Shown one piece after another: positions 23,747-32,915 of a stretch of 64,000 nt of DNA. This DNA is from Hahellaceae bacterium (GTDB lineage Bacteria > Pseudomonadota > Gammaproteobacteria > Pseudomonadales > Oleiphilaceae). How positions within the stretch are numbered: position 1 is the first letter of the stretch; each line of letters opens with the position of its first letter. A model generated the notes under the pieces. It did no database searches. It saw nothing but the letters and a program-made list of their open reading frames with translations, and had not been told where the DNA came from. The stretch is taken from contig JACKOD010000002.1 in assembly GCA_024234505.1 (NCBI GenBank), forward strand, positions 1 through 64,000, given 5' to 3'. The position numbers and the translations under genes are program-made.

Positions 23747-26700
23747 ATCGCGCGAATGGATCTGGAAGGGGGCTGCGAGGGAACTGAGATCGCAGAGCTT
23801 GCCTGCTATCACATGAATCACCTTGGCTTCACGCTCCACAAACCCTGTGACCTGCAGCAGCCGGGCACTTAATAAGGCGCTTCGCTGGGCATCGGCGGTT
23901 GCTTGCCATACCACGACGTTAATATTACCGGTTTCATCTTCCAGCGTGACGAAGGTGACGCCGGTGGCTGAGCCAGGACGTTGGCGCCCGACGACCCATC
24001 CGGCGACCCGCACCAGTTGTCCATGAGTACAGTGCGTCAGCTCTTGTGCTGTGAGGCATCGCGTTAGTAAGCCCCGGCTGCGTAAAAGCTCCAAAGGGTG
24101 ACGTGCCAGTGTCAGGCCGGTGCTGGCAAAATCTTCTGCCAGTGCCGCACTTTCATCCGGGGCGGGCAGGTGAACCTGAGATCTGTCGGGGAACTTCGGG
24201 GGCGCTGTGTGCTCTGGTCTTGGCGTTGGTTCATTAAAGAGCGGCGGAAGGGCTGAGGTTACCGCAAGCATTTCCCAGCGGGCCTGATAGCGATGGCCCG
24301 CCAGTGATTGCAGGGCATTCGCACTGGCCAGCGCTTCCAGATCGGCTTGGGTCACCGGTGCCTTGAGGCCAGTCGTTGCCTGCGTCAGCGCAGACAGGTG
24401 TCGGAATCCGTTGGCCGGACGCGCATCACATAAAAAATGGGCTGCGCGTCGGGATAAACCTTTCACCAGTCGTAACCCCAGACGTATAGCGGGACGTGCG
24501 TTGGCCGACGGGAGAGGGCGATCTTCGATTTGGTGATCCCACTGGCTGTAGTTAATGTCGATAGGGAGTACAGTGACGTGCTGTCTGCGGGCTTGTTGTA
24601 CCAGTTGGGACGGAGAGTAAAATCCCATGGGCTGGCTGTTGAGCAGGCTACAGAAGAAAGCTTCCGGTTGATGATGTTTGAGCCAGGCGGAAATGTACAC
24701 CAGTAATGCAAAACTGGCCGCGTGGGATTCGGGAAAACCATATTCGCCAAAACCGCTGATTTGCCGACAGATGCGTTCGGCAAACTCCAGACTGTGCCCC
24801 CGTGAGGTCATGCCGCTGATCAGTTTGTCCTGAAAAGGCTGTAATTTCCCCTGTCGCTTCCAGGCGGCCATGGCTCGCCTTAACTGATCGGCTTCGCCGG
24901 CGCTGAACCCGGCAGCCACCATGGCCAGCTTGATGACTTGTTCCTGAAAAATAGGTACGCCCAGGGTACGTTCCAATACCTGTTGTATTGCTTCGTTAGG
25001 ATAATCCACAGATTCCAGCCCCTGGCGGCGACGCAGGTAGGGATGCACCATGTCCCCCTGTATCGGGCCGGGACGGACAATGGCAACTTCGATTACGAGG
25101 TCATAGTAGTTTGCGGGCTTAAGGCGGGGCAGCATATTCATTTGTGCCCGGGACTCCACCTGAAATACACCCACACTGTCGCCGTTTTGCAGCATTCGGT
25201 AGACCGACGGATCTTCGCGGGGAATATCCTGCATACGGAAAGGTCGCCCGGTTTGTCTGGAAATAATGGCCAGTGCTTTGCGAATGGCGCTCAACATTCC
25301 GAGAGCAAGAATATCCACTTTCAGAAGCCCCAGTGCTTCCAGATCATCTTTATCCCATTGAATCACCGTGCGGCCGTTCATTGCAGCATTTTCGACCGGC
25401 ACGAGCTGTGACAGCGGACCTGCCGAAATAATAAAACCACCCACATGCTGTGACAGGTGTCGAGGAAAGCCGAGCAGTTCTTCTACGCGTTGCAAGAGAT
25501 GGCTTGCAACGGCGGTGGTGTGGGAGTCGTCTGTTAATTTCGTTTGGAGTTGCTGGCGCCAAGGGGAGGTTTTGCTGCGCCAGTCAATCTGGCTCAGCAG
25601 CTGATCCAGCCAGAGGCTGTCCAACCCCAGTGCTTTGCCTACATCCCTGATTGCACTACGTCCCCGATAGGTGATGACTGTTGCCGCGAGTGCGGCACGA
25701 TCCCGACCATAGCGACGGTATATGTATTGAATGACCTCTTCGCGGCGTTCGTGCTCAAAATCGACGTCGATGTCGGGGGGCTCGTTGCGTTCGCGTGAGA
25801 TAAAACGCTCGAATAACAGTGTGACTTGTGTCGGATCGACTTCGGTGATTCCCAGACAATAACACACCACCGAGTTTGCCGCCGATCCGCGACCCTGACA
25901 TAAAATCTGTTGCTGACGGGCATAGGACACAATGTCTTCAATCGTGAGGAAATAGGGCTCAAAGTGCAGTTCGCGAATCAATGCCAGCTCGGTTTCGATC
26001 TGCTCCCGGATGGGGTCAGGCACGCCGTCAGGAAAACGTCTCAGGGCTCCTTCCTCGACTCGCTGGCGTAAATGGAATGTAGCGCTCACGCCCGGAGGAA
26101 CCAGTTCTTGCGGATACTCGTAGCGCAGTTCATCAAGTGAAAAGCGACAGCGAGCCGCAATCTGACAGGTCGCGTCGCGCTGCGTTGGCGAATAGAGTCG
26201 GGCCAGTGTGGATAGGGGGCGAAGGTAACGCTCCCGGTTGCTATAGAGTGCACTCCCCAACCCGGAAAGCGGATGCCCCAGACGGATTGCCGTGAGGGTG
26301 TCTTGCAAGGGTTGGCGCGTGGCGGTGTGCATATGCACATCATTACCGCAAGTGGCGGGGATAGGCGTATGCGCGACAAGTGCCTGAAGCAGTTGACGTT
26401 GCAATCCATCTTCGGCACGTAAAAGCTGTTCTTCCAACAGCCAGAGTCGCCCGGAGAAATGTGCCTGCAATGCCTTGGCGAGAGTCAGGCAATGCTGTTG
26501 TTGATGTCGAAAGGCCGGAGACGCTGAAGGGGTGGCCGGTAGTGATAGATTGGACCAGAATGGCCACAGTACCAGACAGTGTTTCAGCGATATCAGGTCA
26601 TCCCAGTACAGGCAGTAATGGCCCTTTTCGCTACGTCTGCGCCCGAGGGTAATCAGTTCGCAGAGTTCCGCGTATGCGCTTCGGTCGGGGGCCAGCAGAA

Positions 26701-26941
26701 TGACTTTAAGCGGCCGATCACTAAGCTGAATTTCAGATCCGATTAACAACTTTAGGGGACGCCCTCGTGCGGCAACATGGGCGCGTACCACACCAGCCAG
26801 AGTGCACTCATCGGTGATGGCTAAGGCCTGATAGCCGAGTGCGAGTGCTTGTTCAACCAGTTCCTCCGGATGAGAGGCCCCTCGCAGGAACGTGAAATTA
26901 CTCAGGCAATGCAGTTCGCAGTAGGTTGTCGTGGTTGTCAT
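23738..26941 (-). CDS. dnaE2: Error-prone DNA polymerase III alpha subunit DnaE2 (ImuC)
   Basis: DnaE2/ImuC is the catalytic polymerase of the SOS mutasome (ImuA-ImuB-DnaE2), which copies across damaged templates. The 1067-residue protein has an N-terminal PHP domain (YCELHCLSNFTFLRGASHPEE), the C-family palm catalytic region with the paired acidic residues in PPDIDVDFEHERREEV, the fingers segment with GRGSAANSVVCYCLGIT, and a C-terminal OB fold (GWVVGRQRPGSATGVTFVTL). The ATG at 26941 is chosen over an upstream start that would run into imuB. Distance to imuB is 22 bases. Expression should be LexA-controlled from upstream of imuA. Confidence 0.95.
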   Translation of the reverse strand: MTTTTTYCELHCLSNFTFLRGASHPEELVEQALALGYQALAITDECTLAGVVRAHVAARGRPLKLLIGSEIQLSDRPLKVILLAPDRSAYAELCELITLGRRRSEKGHYCLYWDDLISLKHCLVLWPFWSNLSLPATPSASPAFRHQQQHCLTLAKALQAHFSGRLWLLEEQLLRAEDGLQRQLLQALVAHTPIPATCGNDVHMHTATRQPLQDTLTAIRLGHPLSGLGSALYSNRERYLRPLSTLARLYSPTQRDATCQIAARCRFSLDELRYEYPQELVPPGVSATFHLRQRVEEGALRRFPDGVPDPIREQIETELALIRELHFEPYFLTIEDIVSYARQQQILCQGRGSAANSVVCYCLGITEVDPTQVTLLFERFISRERNEPPDIDVDFEHERREEVIQYIYRRYGRDRAALAATVITYRGRSAIRDVGKALGLDSLWLDQLLSQIDWRSKTSPWRQQLQTKLTDDSHTTAVASHLLQRVEELLGFPRHLSQHVGGFIISAGPLSQLVPVENAAMNGRTVIQWDKDDLEALGLLKVDILALGMLSAIRKALAIISRQTGRPFRMQDIPREDPSVYRMLQNGDSVGVFQVESRAQMNMLPRLKPANYYDLVIEVAIVRPGPIQGDMVHPYLRRRQGLESVDYPNEAIQQVLERTLGVPIFQEQVIKLAMVAAGFSAGEADQLRRAMAAWKRQGKLQPFQDKLISGMTSRGHSLEFAERICRQISGFGEYGFPESHAASFALLVYISAWLKHHQPEAFFCSLLNSQPMGFYSPSQLVQQARRQHVTVLPIDINYSQWDHQIEDRPLPSANARPAIRLGLRLVKGLSRRAAHFLCDARPANGFRHLSALTQATTGLKAPVTQADLEALASANALQSLAGHRYQARWEMLAVTSALPPLFNEPTPRPEHTAPPKFPDRSQVHLPAPDESAALAEDFASTGLTLARHPLELLRSRGLLTRCLTAQELTHCTHGQLVRVAGWVVGRQRPGSATGVTFVTLEDETGNINVVVWQATADAQRSALLSARLLQVTGFVEREAKVIHVIAGKLCDLSSLAAPFQIHSRDFH

Positions 26942-26963
26942 TGGATAGTTCTCACTGCAGGCA

Positions 26964-28397
26964 TCATGCAAACCAGCCATGGATAAACCAGCGATTGTGC
27001 TCGTCCCGGAAAATCCAGGCTTGTTGCGAGCCAAGGCGTGCCACATAGTAATCCCGCATCACCGGATGATTATCCCACCAGCCAGAGCAGAGGCGCTCGG
27101 GGCCCTGCAATAGTTGTCGGGTGGTGTGATGCAGTGGCAAGGGCGTTGCCAGTAGCCACAGCGGCCGGAGGCTGTGATGACCGGCTGGCGGCGGGCAAGT
27201 GCCTGCCTGCAGCGATCGGGGGGCTTGGTAATTCCAGGCATGCTCCGGGCGGTAATCATCCCGGATGGCTAATTGCTGTACCGCTTGCGGGCCGAGTTTG
27301 GCTTGTAATCGAGCAATCAGTTGGGCGTGTTTTTGTGTCTCCTGACCGGGATGCCGGAACAGCTCGGTCTGGCTTTCGGCCAGCGATTGTCGTTGCTCTA
27401 CGCGCAAACGAATACCGCAAATGGGTCTTTCTGCCAGTGACTCGCGTAGCGCTGGCTGTTCCAGTTGCAGGCGTGCCAAGGCAAGAAACTCGCTGTCCCG
27501 ATACTCTGCCTGTGCTGTGCCGCAGGTGCAGTGTGTGGGCGGGCCGTCACGGTGATACAGGGTCAGTTGTAATTGATCGGTGCCGCAGAGTTGAGTGCGC
27601 AGCCAGCCCATGAGTTCGACCAGCAGTTTCCTGAGGGCGAACAGGATCTGCGCCAGCGTGCTGATCTCGCTGATGAAATCGAGACGGCGCTCAAAGATGG
27701 CGGGGGGCTGATAGGCCGGGAGAGGGTGCGGTAAGGTTCCCATCAATTGATTCAGCATCTGTATCAATGGTTGGCCAAAACGTGGTGCCAGTTCGGCCTT
27801 CGGCAGATCAAGTAATTGCCCGAGCGTGTGCAAGCCCATGCGCTGCATTTTTTCCTGAAGTTGGGGATCAATATCGCTGGCGTCTAAAGGGAGTTGCCGC
27901 AGTTGTGTCAGCATGCGTTGCGCATCTTCCGAAGGCGCATCAAGGTGGGCGTGTCGGGCCAGCCAGCGTGCGGCCAGTGGGGTATAGCCGAGCGCCGCAT
28001 GAAAACGAAGACCCTGATTTTGCAAGTCCTGACTTAACGGATCGTAAAGCCCGGGCAAGCCACCAAATAAACGTCGCATGGTGCCCACTTCCAGCCACAG
28101 TCCGTTGTCGCCGGCAAGACTAATAAAGCCTGAGTAACGTCCGGCCCATTGTGCGAGTTCACGCAGCGCACACAGACTGCGCTCTGGTGCATAACTCTGT
28201 ATGGCGAGTTCGGGGCATAAGCAATGCGCTGTGTTCAGTCGTTGGCCGGGTAATACCCCCGCGTCAGCCGCCAGCTGATTGAGCCACTGCACACGTGACT
28301 GGCCGGGTAAATGTAATGCCAGAGGCCGTCGGGTTTCGGTACCTCGCTCCAGCAGGTCAATGGGGAGGTGGGTAAAGTGCAGGTACAACCAAAGCAT
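26964..28397 (-). CDS. imuB: ImuB, Y-family polymerase-like mutasome scaffold
   Basis: ImuB is a Y-family relative that lacks the catalytic carboxylates and links DnaE2 to the beta clamp. The 477 residues begin LWLYLHFTHLPIDLLER, and the palm segment keeps LWLEVGTMRRLFGG where active polymerases carry catalytic acids. A helix-hairpin-helix follows (LHTLGQLLDLPKAEL), then the little finger region. It sits 12 bases after imuA and 22 before dnaE2. Confidence 0.92.
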   Translation of the reverse strand: MLWLYLHFTHLPIDLLERGTETRRPLALHLPGQSRVQWLNQLAADAGVLPGQRLNTAHCLCPELAIQSYAPERSLCALRELAQWAGRYSGFISLAGDNGLWLEVGTMRRLFGGLPGLYDPLSQDLQNQGLRFHAALGYTPLAARWLARHAHLDAPSEDAQRMLTQLRQLPLDASDIDPQLQEKMQRMGLHTLGQLLDLPKAELAPRFGQPLIQMLNQLMGTLPHPLPAYQPPAIFERRLDFISEISTLAQILFALRKLLVELMGWLRTQLCGTDQLQLTLYHRDGPPTHCTCGTAQAEYRDSEFLALARLQLEQPALRESLAERPICGIRLRVEQRQSLAESQTELFRHPGQETQKHAQLIARLQAKLGPQAVQQLAIRDDYRPEHAWNYQAPRSLQAGTCPPPAGHHSLRPLWLLATPLPLHHTTRQLLQGPERLCSGWWDNHPVMRDYYVARLGSQQAWIFRDEHNRWFIHGWFA

Positions 28398-28409
28398 TGA
28401 ATCACCGGA

Positions 28410-29111
28410 CTAATGCGTGGGGCTGACAGCGGGCGGGGGCCAGGGACCTTGAATCACCGACGCCTGAGGCAGGGTGGATGGGTGTCCGGTACTGGCAAGG
28501 GCGTGTAGCGGAATCAAGGCGTCAACCGGCCATCCGCCCCGACGCTTGAGCAGCTGTAAATGTAAGCCGTCGCGGTGTGGTTGCAGTTTGATTCGTAGTA
28601 CGGCGGGCGAGTGTTCTTGTGCGGCTCGACTGCTGCGAAACAAAAATCCGCAACTGTCTCCGGCTTTGGCGGCGAGTTGCAGGCGTCGCAGTTCGGCGGT
28701 ATTCAGGCGTCCGGGCCAGCATAGAACAAGGCAGCCACTGCGTAATGCCTGTTCGGCTGTCCAGAGTTGGGCTTTGGTTTGCCGGGCATGGATGATCAGT
28801 ACCCGATCAAGCTGAATGCCATGTGCCTGCAAGGCGGGGGCAAAAGGTACAAACGGCGGTGTAATCCATAACTGCCAGCGAGGTTGTTGGCTCAGGCGTG
28901 CTAATGCCGGCATCAGCAGACGGAGTTCGCCAATGCCCGGAGTATCACACAAGAGTTCGGTCAGGCCACCGAGAGGCCAGCCCTGACCTGCCAGCAAGGC
29001 ATCCAGCGCCGGATACTCTGTTGCAATGGCAGCACATTGATAATCACGCCACTGGCCGGCCTGCCACAGACGGGCATCGTGAGTAAGCTGTGTTAATAAA
29101 TCATTTGGCAT
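28410..29111 (-). CDS. imuA: ImuA, RecA/SulA-like mutasome protein
   Basis: ImuA is a RecA-related protein that modulates the ImuB-DnaE2 mutasome. The 233 residues contain GWPLGGLTELLCDTPGIGEL, a degenerate Walker A-like loop, WQLWITPPFVPFAPAL, and the LRLKLQPHRDG-like C-terminal sheet (here LRIKLQPHRDGLHLQLLKRRGGW). It is first in the SOS operon imuA-imuB-dnaE2, with a LexA box 16 bases before its ATG. Confidence 0.9.
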   Translation of the reverse strand: MPNDLLTQLTHDARLWQAGQWRDYQCAAIATEYPALDALLAGQGWPLGGLTELLCDTPGIGELRLLMPALARLSQQPRWQLWITPPFVPFAPALQAHGIQLDRVLIIHARQTKAQLWTAEQALRSGCLVLCWPGRLNTAELRRLQLAAKAGDSCGFLFRSSRAAQEHSPAVLRIKLQPHRDGLHLQLLKRRGGWPVDALIPLHALASTGHPSTLPQASVIQGPWPPPAVSPTH

Positions 29112-29116
29112 GAATT

Positions 29117-29154
29117 ACACTCATATACTGTATATACAAACAGTATATGAGTGT
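29117..29154. promoter_or_regulatory. LexA (SOS) box with long palindromic arms
   Basis: The core CTGTATATACAAACAG (29128-29143) fits the LexA consensus CTGT-N8-ACAG. The symmetry extends to a 38-base inverted repeat: arms ACACTCATATACTGT and ACAGTATATGAGTGT, perfect over 15 bases each, around 8 central bases. It begins 5 bases upstream of the imuA ATG, so the leader is overlapped by the operator. Confidence 0.9.
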
Positions 29155-29221
29155 AAGAAAAGATTGCAATAGGTGCTCAGTGAAAAGCAGGGCTTTCGCC
29201 TCCTGATTCTGGCGGGCAGGA

Positions 29222-29761
29222 CTATCCGCCGGCAGCGAGACGTAAACCGGTCTTTTTTAGAATCCGTTTACTAAACAACACTTCGTTGCCGCGATTGTGT
29301 TCGCCTAACAGGTCCTTGATTGTTTGAATGTGCTTGTCGACTTCATCCTGACTACGCCCATGGACCATGGCGAACAAATTATAGGGCCAGTGAGGCAGGT
29401 GGCGAGGTCGGTGATAGCAGTGGCTGACACAGCGGAGTTCGCCAACACGCGGGCCGAGCTCGGAAATAAGTTCGTCGGGCACATTCCATACGGTCATGCC
29501 GTTAAATTTATAACCCAGACGGTAATGATTGGGGACGGCGGCAATACGGCGAATGACACCGGCATCCAGCATCCGTTGCAGTCGGCACATGACCTCATCT
29601 GCACTGAGACCGAGCTGTTCGCCCAGTTTGTGATAGGGGTGCGGGCAGAGTGGCAGCCCTTCCTGAGTGAGACGAATCAATTCACGATCAATACGACTGG
29701 CCTGGAATGAAGGGGACTCGTTGGGTGATTCCATGTCAGAGGTCGAAGAACAGGCCGACAT
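29222..29761 (-). CDS. nirH: Siroheme decarboxylase subunit NirH
   Basis: NirDLGH together remove two acetate carboxyls from siroheme to give didecarboxysiroheme. The 179 residues form an AsnC/Lrp-like fold: helix-turn-helix near 25-75 (IDRELIRLTQEGLPLCPHPY, LGLSADEVMCRLQRML), then the CYHRPRHLPHWPYNLF motif shared with NirL. Start 29761 is chosen over the internal ATG 29734 because GGAGGA lies 5 bases upstream; this makes it overlap the nirG end by 26 bases. Last gene of this nir block. Confidence 0.9.
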   Translation of the reverse strand: MSACSSTSDMESPNESPSFQASRIDRELIRLTQEGLPLCPHPYHKLGEQLGLSADEVMCRLQRMLDAGVIRRIAAVPNHYRLGYKFNGMTVWNVPDELISELGPRVGELRCVSHCYHRPRHLPHWPYNLFAMVHGRSQDEVDKHIQTIKDLLGEHNRGNEVLFSKRILKKTGLRLAAGG

Positions 29762-30179
29762 AGTATTCCTCCAGTTTCGGCATATTAAACACTTTATAAC
29801 CGGTGAGTTGCTCTAACTTATCTACGACCTCGCTAACGCCCTCGACCGATTCGGTCGCAATCACAAACCACATATTGAGTTCGTGGTTACGCTCATAATT
29901 GTGTGCGATTTCAGGGAGTTGATTGACGATTTCGGCAATCTGATCGAACGCCTCTGCCGGCACCGACATGGCGGCCAGACTAAAGGCACCGCCCAGTCGC
30001 TCAATCTGGTACATGGGGCCAAAGCGGGTGAGCGTATTGTCTTCACGCAAACGGGTGATGCGATCCAGCAGCTCGGCTTCGCTTAATCCCAGACGCGAGG
30101 CGACTTCGGCAAAAGGCGAATCAGTGATCGGGAAGCCGTACTGCAATTCGCGAATAATCGTGCGATCTATTTCATCCAT
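29736..30179 (-). CDS. nirG: Siroheme decarboxylase subunit NirG
   Basis: A 147-residue AsnC-like subunit of the siroheme decarboxylase complex. It has the DRTIIRELQYGFPI opening, a winged-helix region (FAEVASRLGLSEAELLDRI) and the motif AHNYERNHELNMWFVI that pairs it with NirD (NxYxRxHxxNxWFV). Its ATG overlaps the nirL stop by 8 bases; the nirH start lies inside its last 26 bases, so translation is coupled along the operon. Confidence 0.9.
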   Translation of the reverse strand: MDEIDRTIIRELQYGFPITDSPFAEVASRLGLSEAELLDRITRLREDNTLTRFGPMYQIERLGGAFSLAAMSVPAEAFDQIAEIVNQLPEIAHNYERNHELNMWFVIATESVEGVSEVVDKLEQLTGYKVFNMPKLEEYYVGLFFDL

Positions 30180-30726
30180 GCTGTGTCCGGTGACCAGAGG
30201 TAGAAAATGGCGTTACACTTCGCCTAAGAAAGTGCCCGCCGCATTGCTTGTATTGTTTATAGCTGAAGAGCACGTCTCTTGACAGGTGTTGCAAGCCGAT
30301 ATCATTAATCAGTCTTTCAATCTGTGCCATGACGGCTTCGCGGTTCTTACCGTGGATCATGCAAAACAGGTTGTAAGGCCAGTGCGGCAGACGGCGGGGA
30401 CGGCGATAGCAAAGAGATACCAGTCCTGAAGCCTTAATGCGTTCTCCAATTTCATCCACCTGGTGATTCGGAACATCCCACACCACCATGGCATTATGGG
30501 TGTAGCCTACGCTGTGATGTTTTACGACGATGCCCCAGCGCTTGATGAGACCGTCGTCGAGCCAGCTGCGGATGGTTTGGATCACGGCACTTTCGCTGCT
30601 GCCAATGGTCTCGGCCAGTTGTTGATAAGGATGTGTGACCAAGGGGAGCCCGTCTTCAATCAGCGATTTGAGTGCGATCTCCTGCGGAGGGGTTAGCTCG
30701 TCGCTTGAAGTTGTTATATTTGTCAT
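30172..30726 (-). CDS. nirL: Siroheme decarboxylase subunit NirL
   Basis: A 184-residue AsnC-like subunit of the siroheme decarboxylase. It has the EIALKSLIEDGLPLVTHPY opening and the CYRRPRRLPHWPYNLFCMIH motif shared with NirH, plus a KRWGIVVKHHSVGY beta segment. The start lies 2 bases after the nirD stop. Assignment as L and not H rests on gene order. Confidence 0.88.
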   Translation of the reverse strand: MTNITTSSDELTPPQEIALKSLIEDGLPLVTHPYQQLAETIGSSESAVIQTIRSWLDDGLIKRWGIVVKHHSVGYTHNAMVVWDVPNHQVDEIGERIKASGLVSLCYRRPRRLPHWPYNLFCMIHGKNREAVMAQIERLINDIGLQHLSRDVLFSYKQYKQCGGHFLRRSVTPFSTSGHRTQHG

Positions 30727-30728
30727 CG

Positions 30729-31205
30729 TTAACTCCAGTCGAGCTTAAAGCTCAGGTCAATGTGGTAGGCTTTTTCCATGGGCAGGTTGAGAATGGGGTA
30801 GCCGGCAACGTCACTGATTTCGTTAAGGGTGCGTTTAAGATGCAGGTCGTCGCTGGCGGTCACAACAAACCAGAGGTTGTAGTGATGTTCGCGGGCATAG
30901 TTGTGGTTGACTTCCTTATAGGCGTTGACTAGTTCAGCGACGTAATCCAGCTCGTCTTCCGGCACCGACATGGCAGCCAGCGTGCTCGAGCCGGCGCGTT
31001 TATGGTTAAACACGGGGCCAATACGTGAAATCACCGAAGCCTCTTGTAGAAAACGCAGGGCGTCGAGTACGTCGGCTTCTTCTACCCCCAGTTCACGAGC
31101 GATATCAAGGTACGGCGTGGACGAGAGCGGGAAGCCCCGCTGGAAGCGATCCAGCAATTCTTTGTGCAGCGGCAGCATGGCTGCATCGGGCATGGGGGTG
31201 CTCAT
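30729..31205 (-). CDS. nirD: Siroheme decarboxylase subunit NirD
   Basis: A 158-residue AsnC-like subunit. It has LLDRFQRGFPLSSTPYLDIA, a winged-helix segment (LGVEEADVLDALRFL) and the NHNYAREHHYNLWFVV motif that matches NirG. ATG 31205 lies 10 bases after the nirF stop and was chosen over an upstream frame start that would overlap nirF. NirD and NirL are separate here; some other organisms fuse them. Confidence 0.9.
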   Translation of the reverse strand: MSTPMPDAAMLPLHKELLDRFQRGFPLSSTPYLDIARELGVEEADVLDALRFLQEASVISRIGPVFNHKRAGSSTLAAMSVPEDELDYVAELVNAYKEVNHNYAREHHYNLWFVVTASDDLHLKRTLNEISDVAGYPILNLPMEKAYHIDLSFKLDWS

Positions 31206-31215
31206 TGAGTTCGTC

Positions 31216-32487
31216 CTACAGTCCTGTCTGGTGAGCCCGGTGGGTAAAGAAAATCCCGCTGGGTTTCTGTGCCGGTAGTTCGGCCAGCACTTCATAGGTT
31301 CGAGTGTCGTACACCTTGACTTTGTCATCGTCGCGCACTGACACCCACACATGCTCGCCTCGTGGCGTAAATTCCATGTGCAATACTGCTTTACCCGGCT
31401 TCAGGGTTTTCTTGATTTGCAACGTTTCGGCATCCAGTACCTGAATGGTGTCGTTATTGGGGAAAGCAAAATTCACCCAGATTTCGCGCCCGTCAGGTCG
31501 CGACATTACAAATACGGGCTGGCCATGTACCGGAATTTTTCCGGTAGCTTCCCAGGTTTCCATATTGAAGGTTAATACTTCATGCTGACCAACCGCAGGA
31601 ACAAAGGCATGTTTGCCTGCCACGGCCCAGCCTTCCAGGTGAGGCATTTTATAAACGGGGAGTTTCTGCTCACCTTTGCCGTAGTCAGGCAGAATTCGCA
31701 GCACGCCTTTTTCCGGGTGCCACAGGTCAAGCATGGCCAAGCCATCTTCACCAAAAAGACCCGCGATATAGTAACGGCCATCAGGGGAGATCAGCGCATC
31801 GTAGGGCTGCTTGCCGATGTTTTTGAAACGGGTAATGGCAGGGGGAGACTGATTGAAGTCGGCCTCCCAGATTTCGTTGCCATCAAACAGGCTGAAGACA
31901 AAACGCTGGCCCGGCGCATCAACGAGCCCTACTACTTTGGATTGCTTTTCTTCGCCGAGGTCATTGACATACCGGGCTGGAATATCGGTCACCAGCGCCA
32001 GTGTGTCTGCATCAAATACCTTGACACCCCCTGGCGTGTAATTGGAAACGGCAATCAACTTGCCGTCTTGTGAAATGGCACCACCAATACTATTGCCCGA
32101 CTGCATGACCCGCTTATCAATACGCTGATTGACGATATCTACTTTGGTGAGGCCGCCATCCCGCCCAAACACATAAGCAAAGCGTTCATCGCGAGAGTAC
32201 ACAATCGAGGCATGCGACAGATCGCCCAGCCCGGTGACGCGGCCAATAATTTCATTTCGGGTGTTGTTTATCAGCGTCACCGAACCATCTGCGCGTTCAA
32301 TGATAGTGCCCAGATCACCGGTAGCCATGAATGCCGTGGGGGCAGATGGCGTAGTCAATGCGCTACAGGCCGACAGGCTTAGTGCAGCGGCCAGCGCGAA
32401 CGCCCGACGTCCAGCGTGCTTTGCAATGCTGGCGCATCTTGCAGTGCGGAGGAGCTTTGCTGAACCCGATTGATCGTGCATATTCAT
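31216..32487 (-). CDS. nirF: NirF, heme d1 synthesis protein
   Basis: NirF is a periplasm-facing protein with a d1-type beta-propeller that acts late in heme d1 synthesis; it binds heme d1 or a precursor and interacts with NirS and NirN. The 423 residues carry a long N-terminal export signal ending in a lipobox-like LSLSAC (Cys about 41), then propeller repeats (SRDERFAYVFGRDGGLTKVD, SQDGKLIAVSNYTPGG, SPDGRYYIAGLFGEDGL). The start at 32487 has AAAGG about 12 bases upstream; an ATG 6 bases downstream is also possible. Confidence 0.92.
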   Translation of the reverse strand: MNMHDQSGSAKLLRTARCASIAKHAGRRAFALAAALSLSACSALTTPSAPTAFMATGDLGTIIERADGSVTLINNTRNEIIGRVTGLGDLSHASIVYSRDERFAYVFGRDGGLTKVDIVNQRIDKRVMQSGNSIGGAISQDGKLIAVSNYTPGGVKVFDADTLALVTDIPARYVNDLGEEKQSKVVGLVDAPGQRFVFSLFDGNEIWEADFNQSPPAITRFKNIGKQPYDALISPDGRYYIAGLFGEDGLAMLDLWHPEKGVLRILPDYGKGEQKLPVYKMPHLEGWAVAGKHAFVPAVGQHEVLTFNMETWEATGKIPVHGQPVFVMSRPDGREIWVNFAFPNNDTIQVLDAETLQIKKTLKPGKAVLHMEFTPRGEHVWVSVRDDDKVKVYDTRTYEVLAELPAQKPSGIFFTHRAHQTGL

Positions 32488-32533
32488 GGTGTTGGTTTAA
32501 CCTTTGTTAGAGTTAAATGCCTGGTGTGGCAGT

Positions 32534-32914
32534 TTACTGGTCACCTTTTTCCGGGCCGTTGGCTTTGATGTAAGTTGCCAGCCAGCGTGCATCCGCTTCA
32601 CTCAGAATGCCTTGCCACGGAGGCATGGCCGTACCGGTACGACCATACAAAATGGTATAGGTGATAAAGTCATCCGGTTTGTCTGCCAGCCGCTGCTTCG
32701 ATAGGGCTGGCCCCAGTCCGCCTTTGAGCGTCATGCCATGGCAGGAGCCGCAGTCATGCCGGAGCAGGTGCTTCAGTTCTTCCTGACGGGCTTCATTTAC
32801 GACGTCTGCGGTCTCGGCATGCGCCATGCCTCCCAGCAAGTTGATCGCAAAGAGCACACAAAACAGTATCGCCAGCCACGAAAACTGGAGCGGTTGCGGG
32901 CGCTGGGAGTACAT
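32534..32914 (-). CDS. nirC: NirC, c-type cytochrome
   Basis: A 126-residue exported monoheme cytochrome c: signal peptide ending AHA (about 33), heme motif CGSCH (55-59), GPALSKQRL and a distal methionine in GTAMPPW. NirC can give electrons to NirS or take part in heme d1 maturation. The start codon lies one base after the TGA of a 34-residue ORF, so translational coupling is likely. nirF follows after 46 bases. Confidence 0.9.
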   Translation of the reverse strand: MYSQRPQPLQFSWLAILFCVLFAINLLGGMAHAETADVVNEARQEELKHLLRHDCGSCHGMTLKGGLGPALSKQRLADKPDDFITYTILYGRTGTAMPPWQGILSEADARWLATYIKANGPEKGDQ

Positions 32915-32915
32915 G

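Noticed and set aside
27038..27613. 191-codon plus-strand frame opposite imuB
   Set aside because: GC-rich shadow of the imuB codons, no family likeness.
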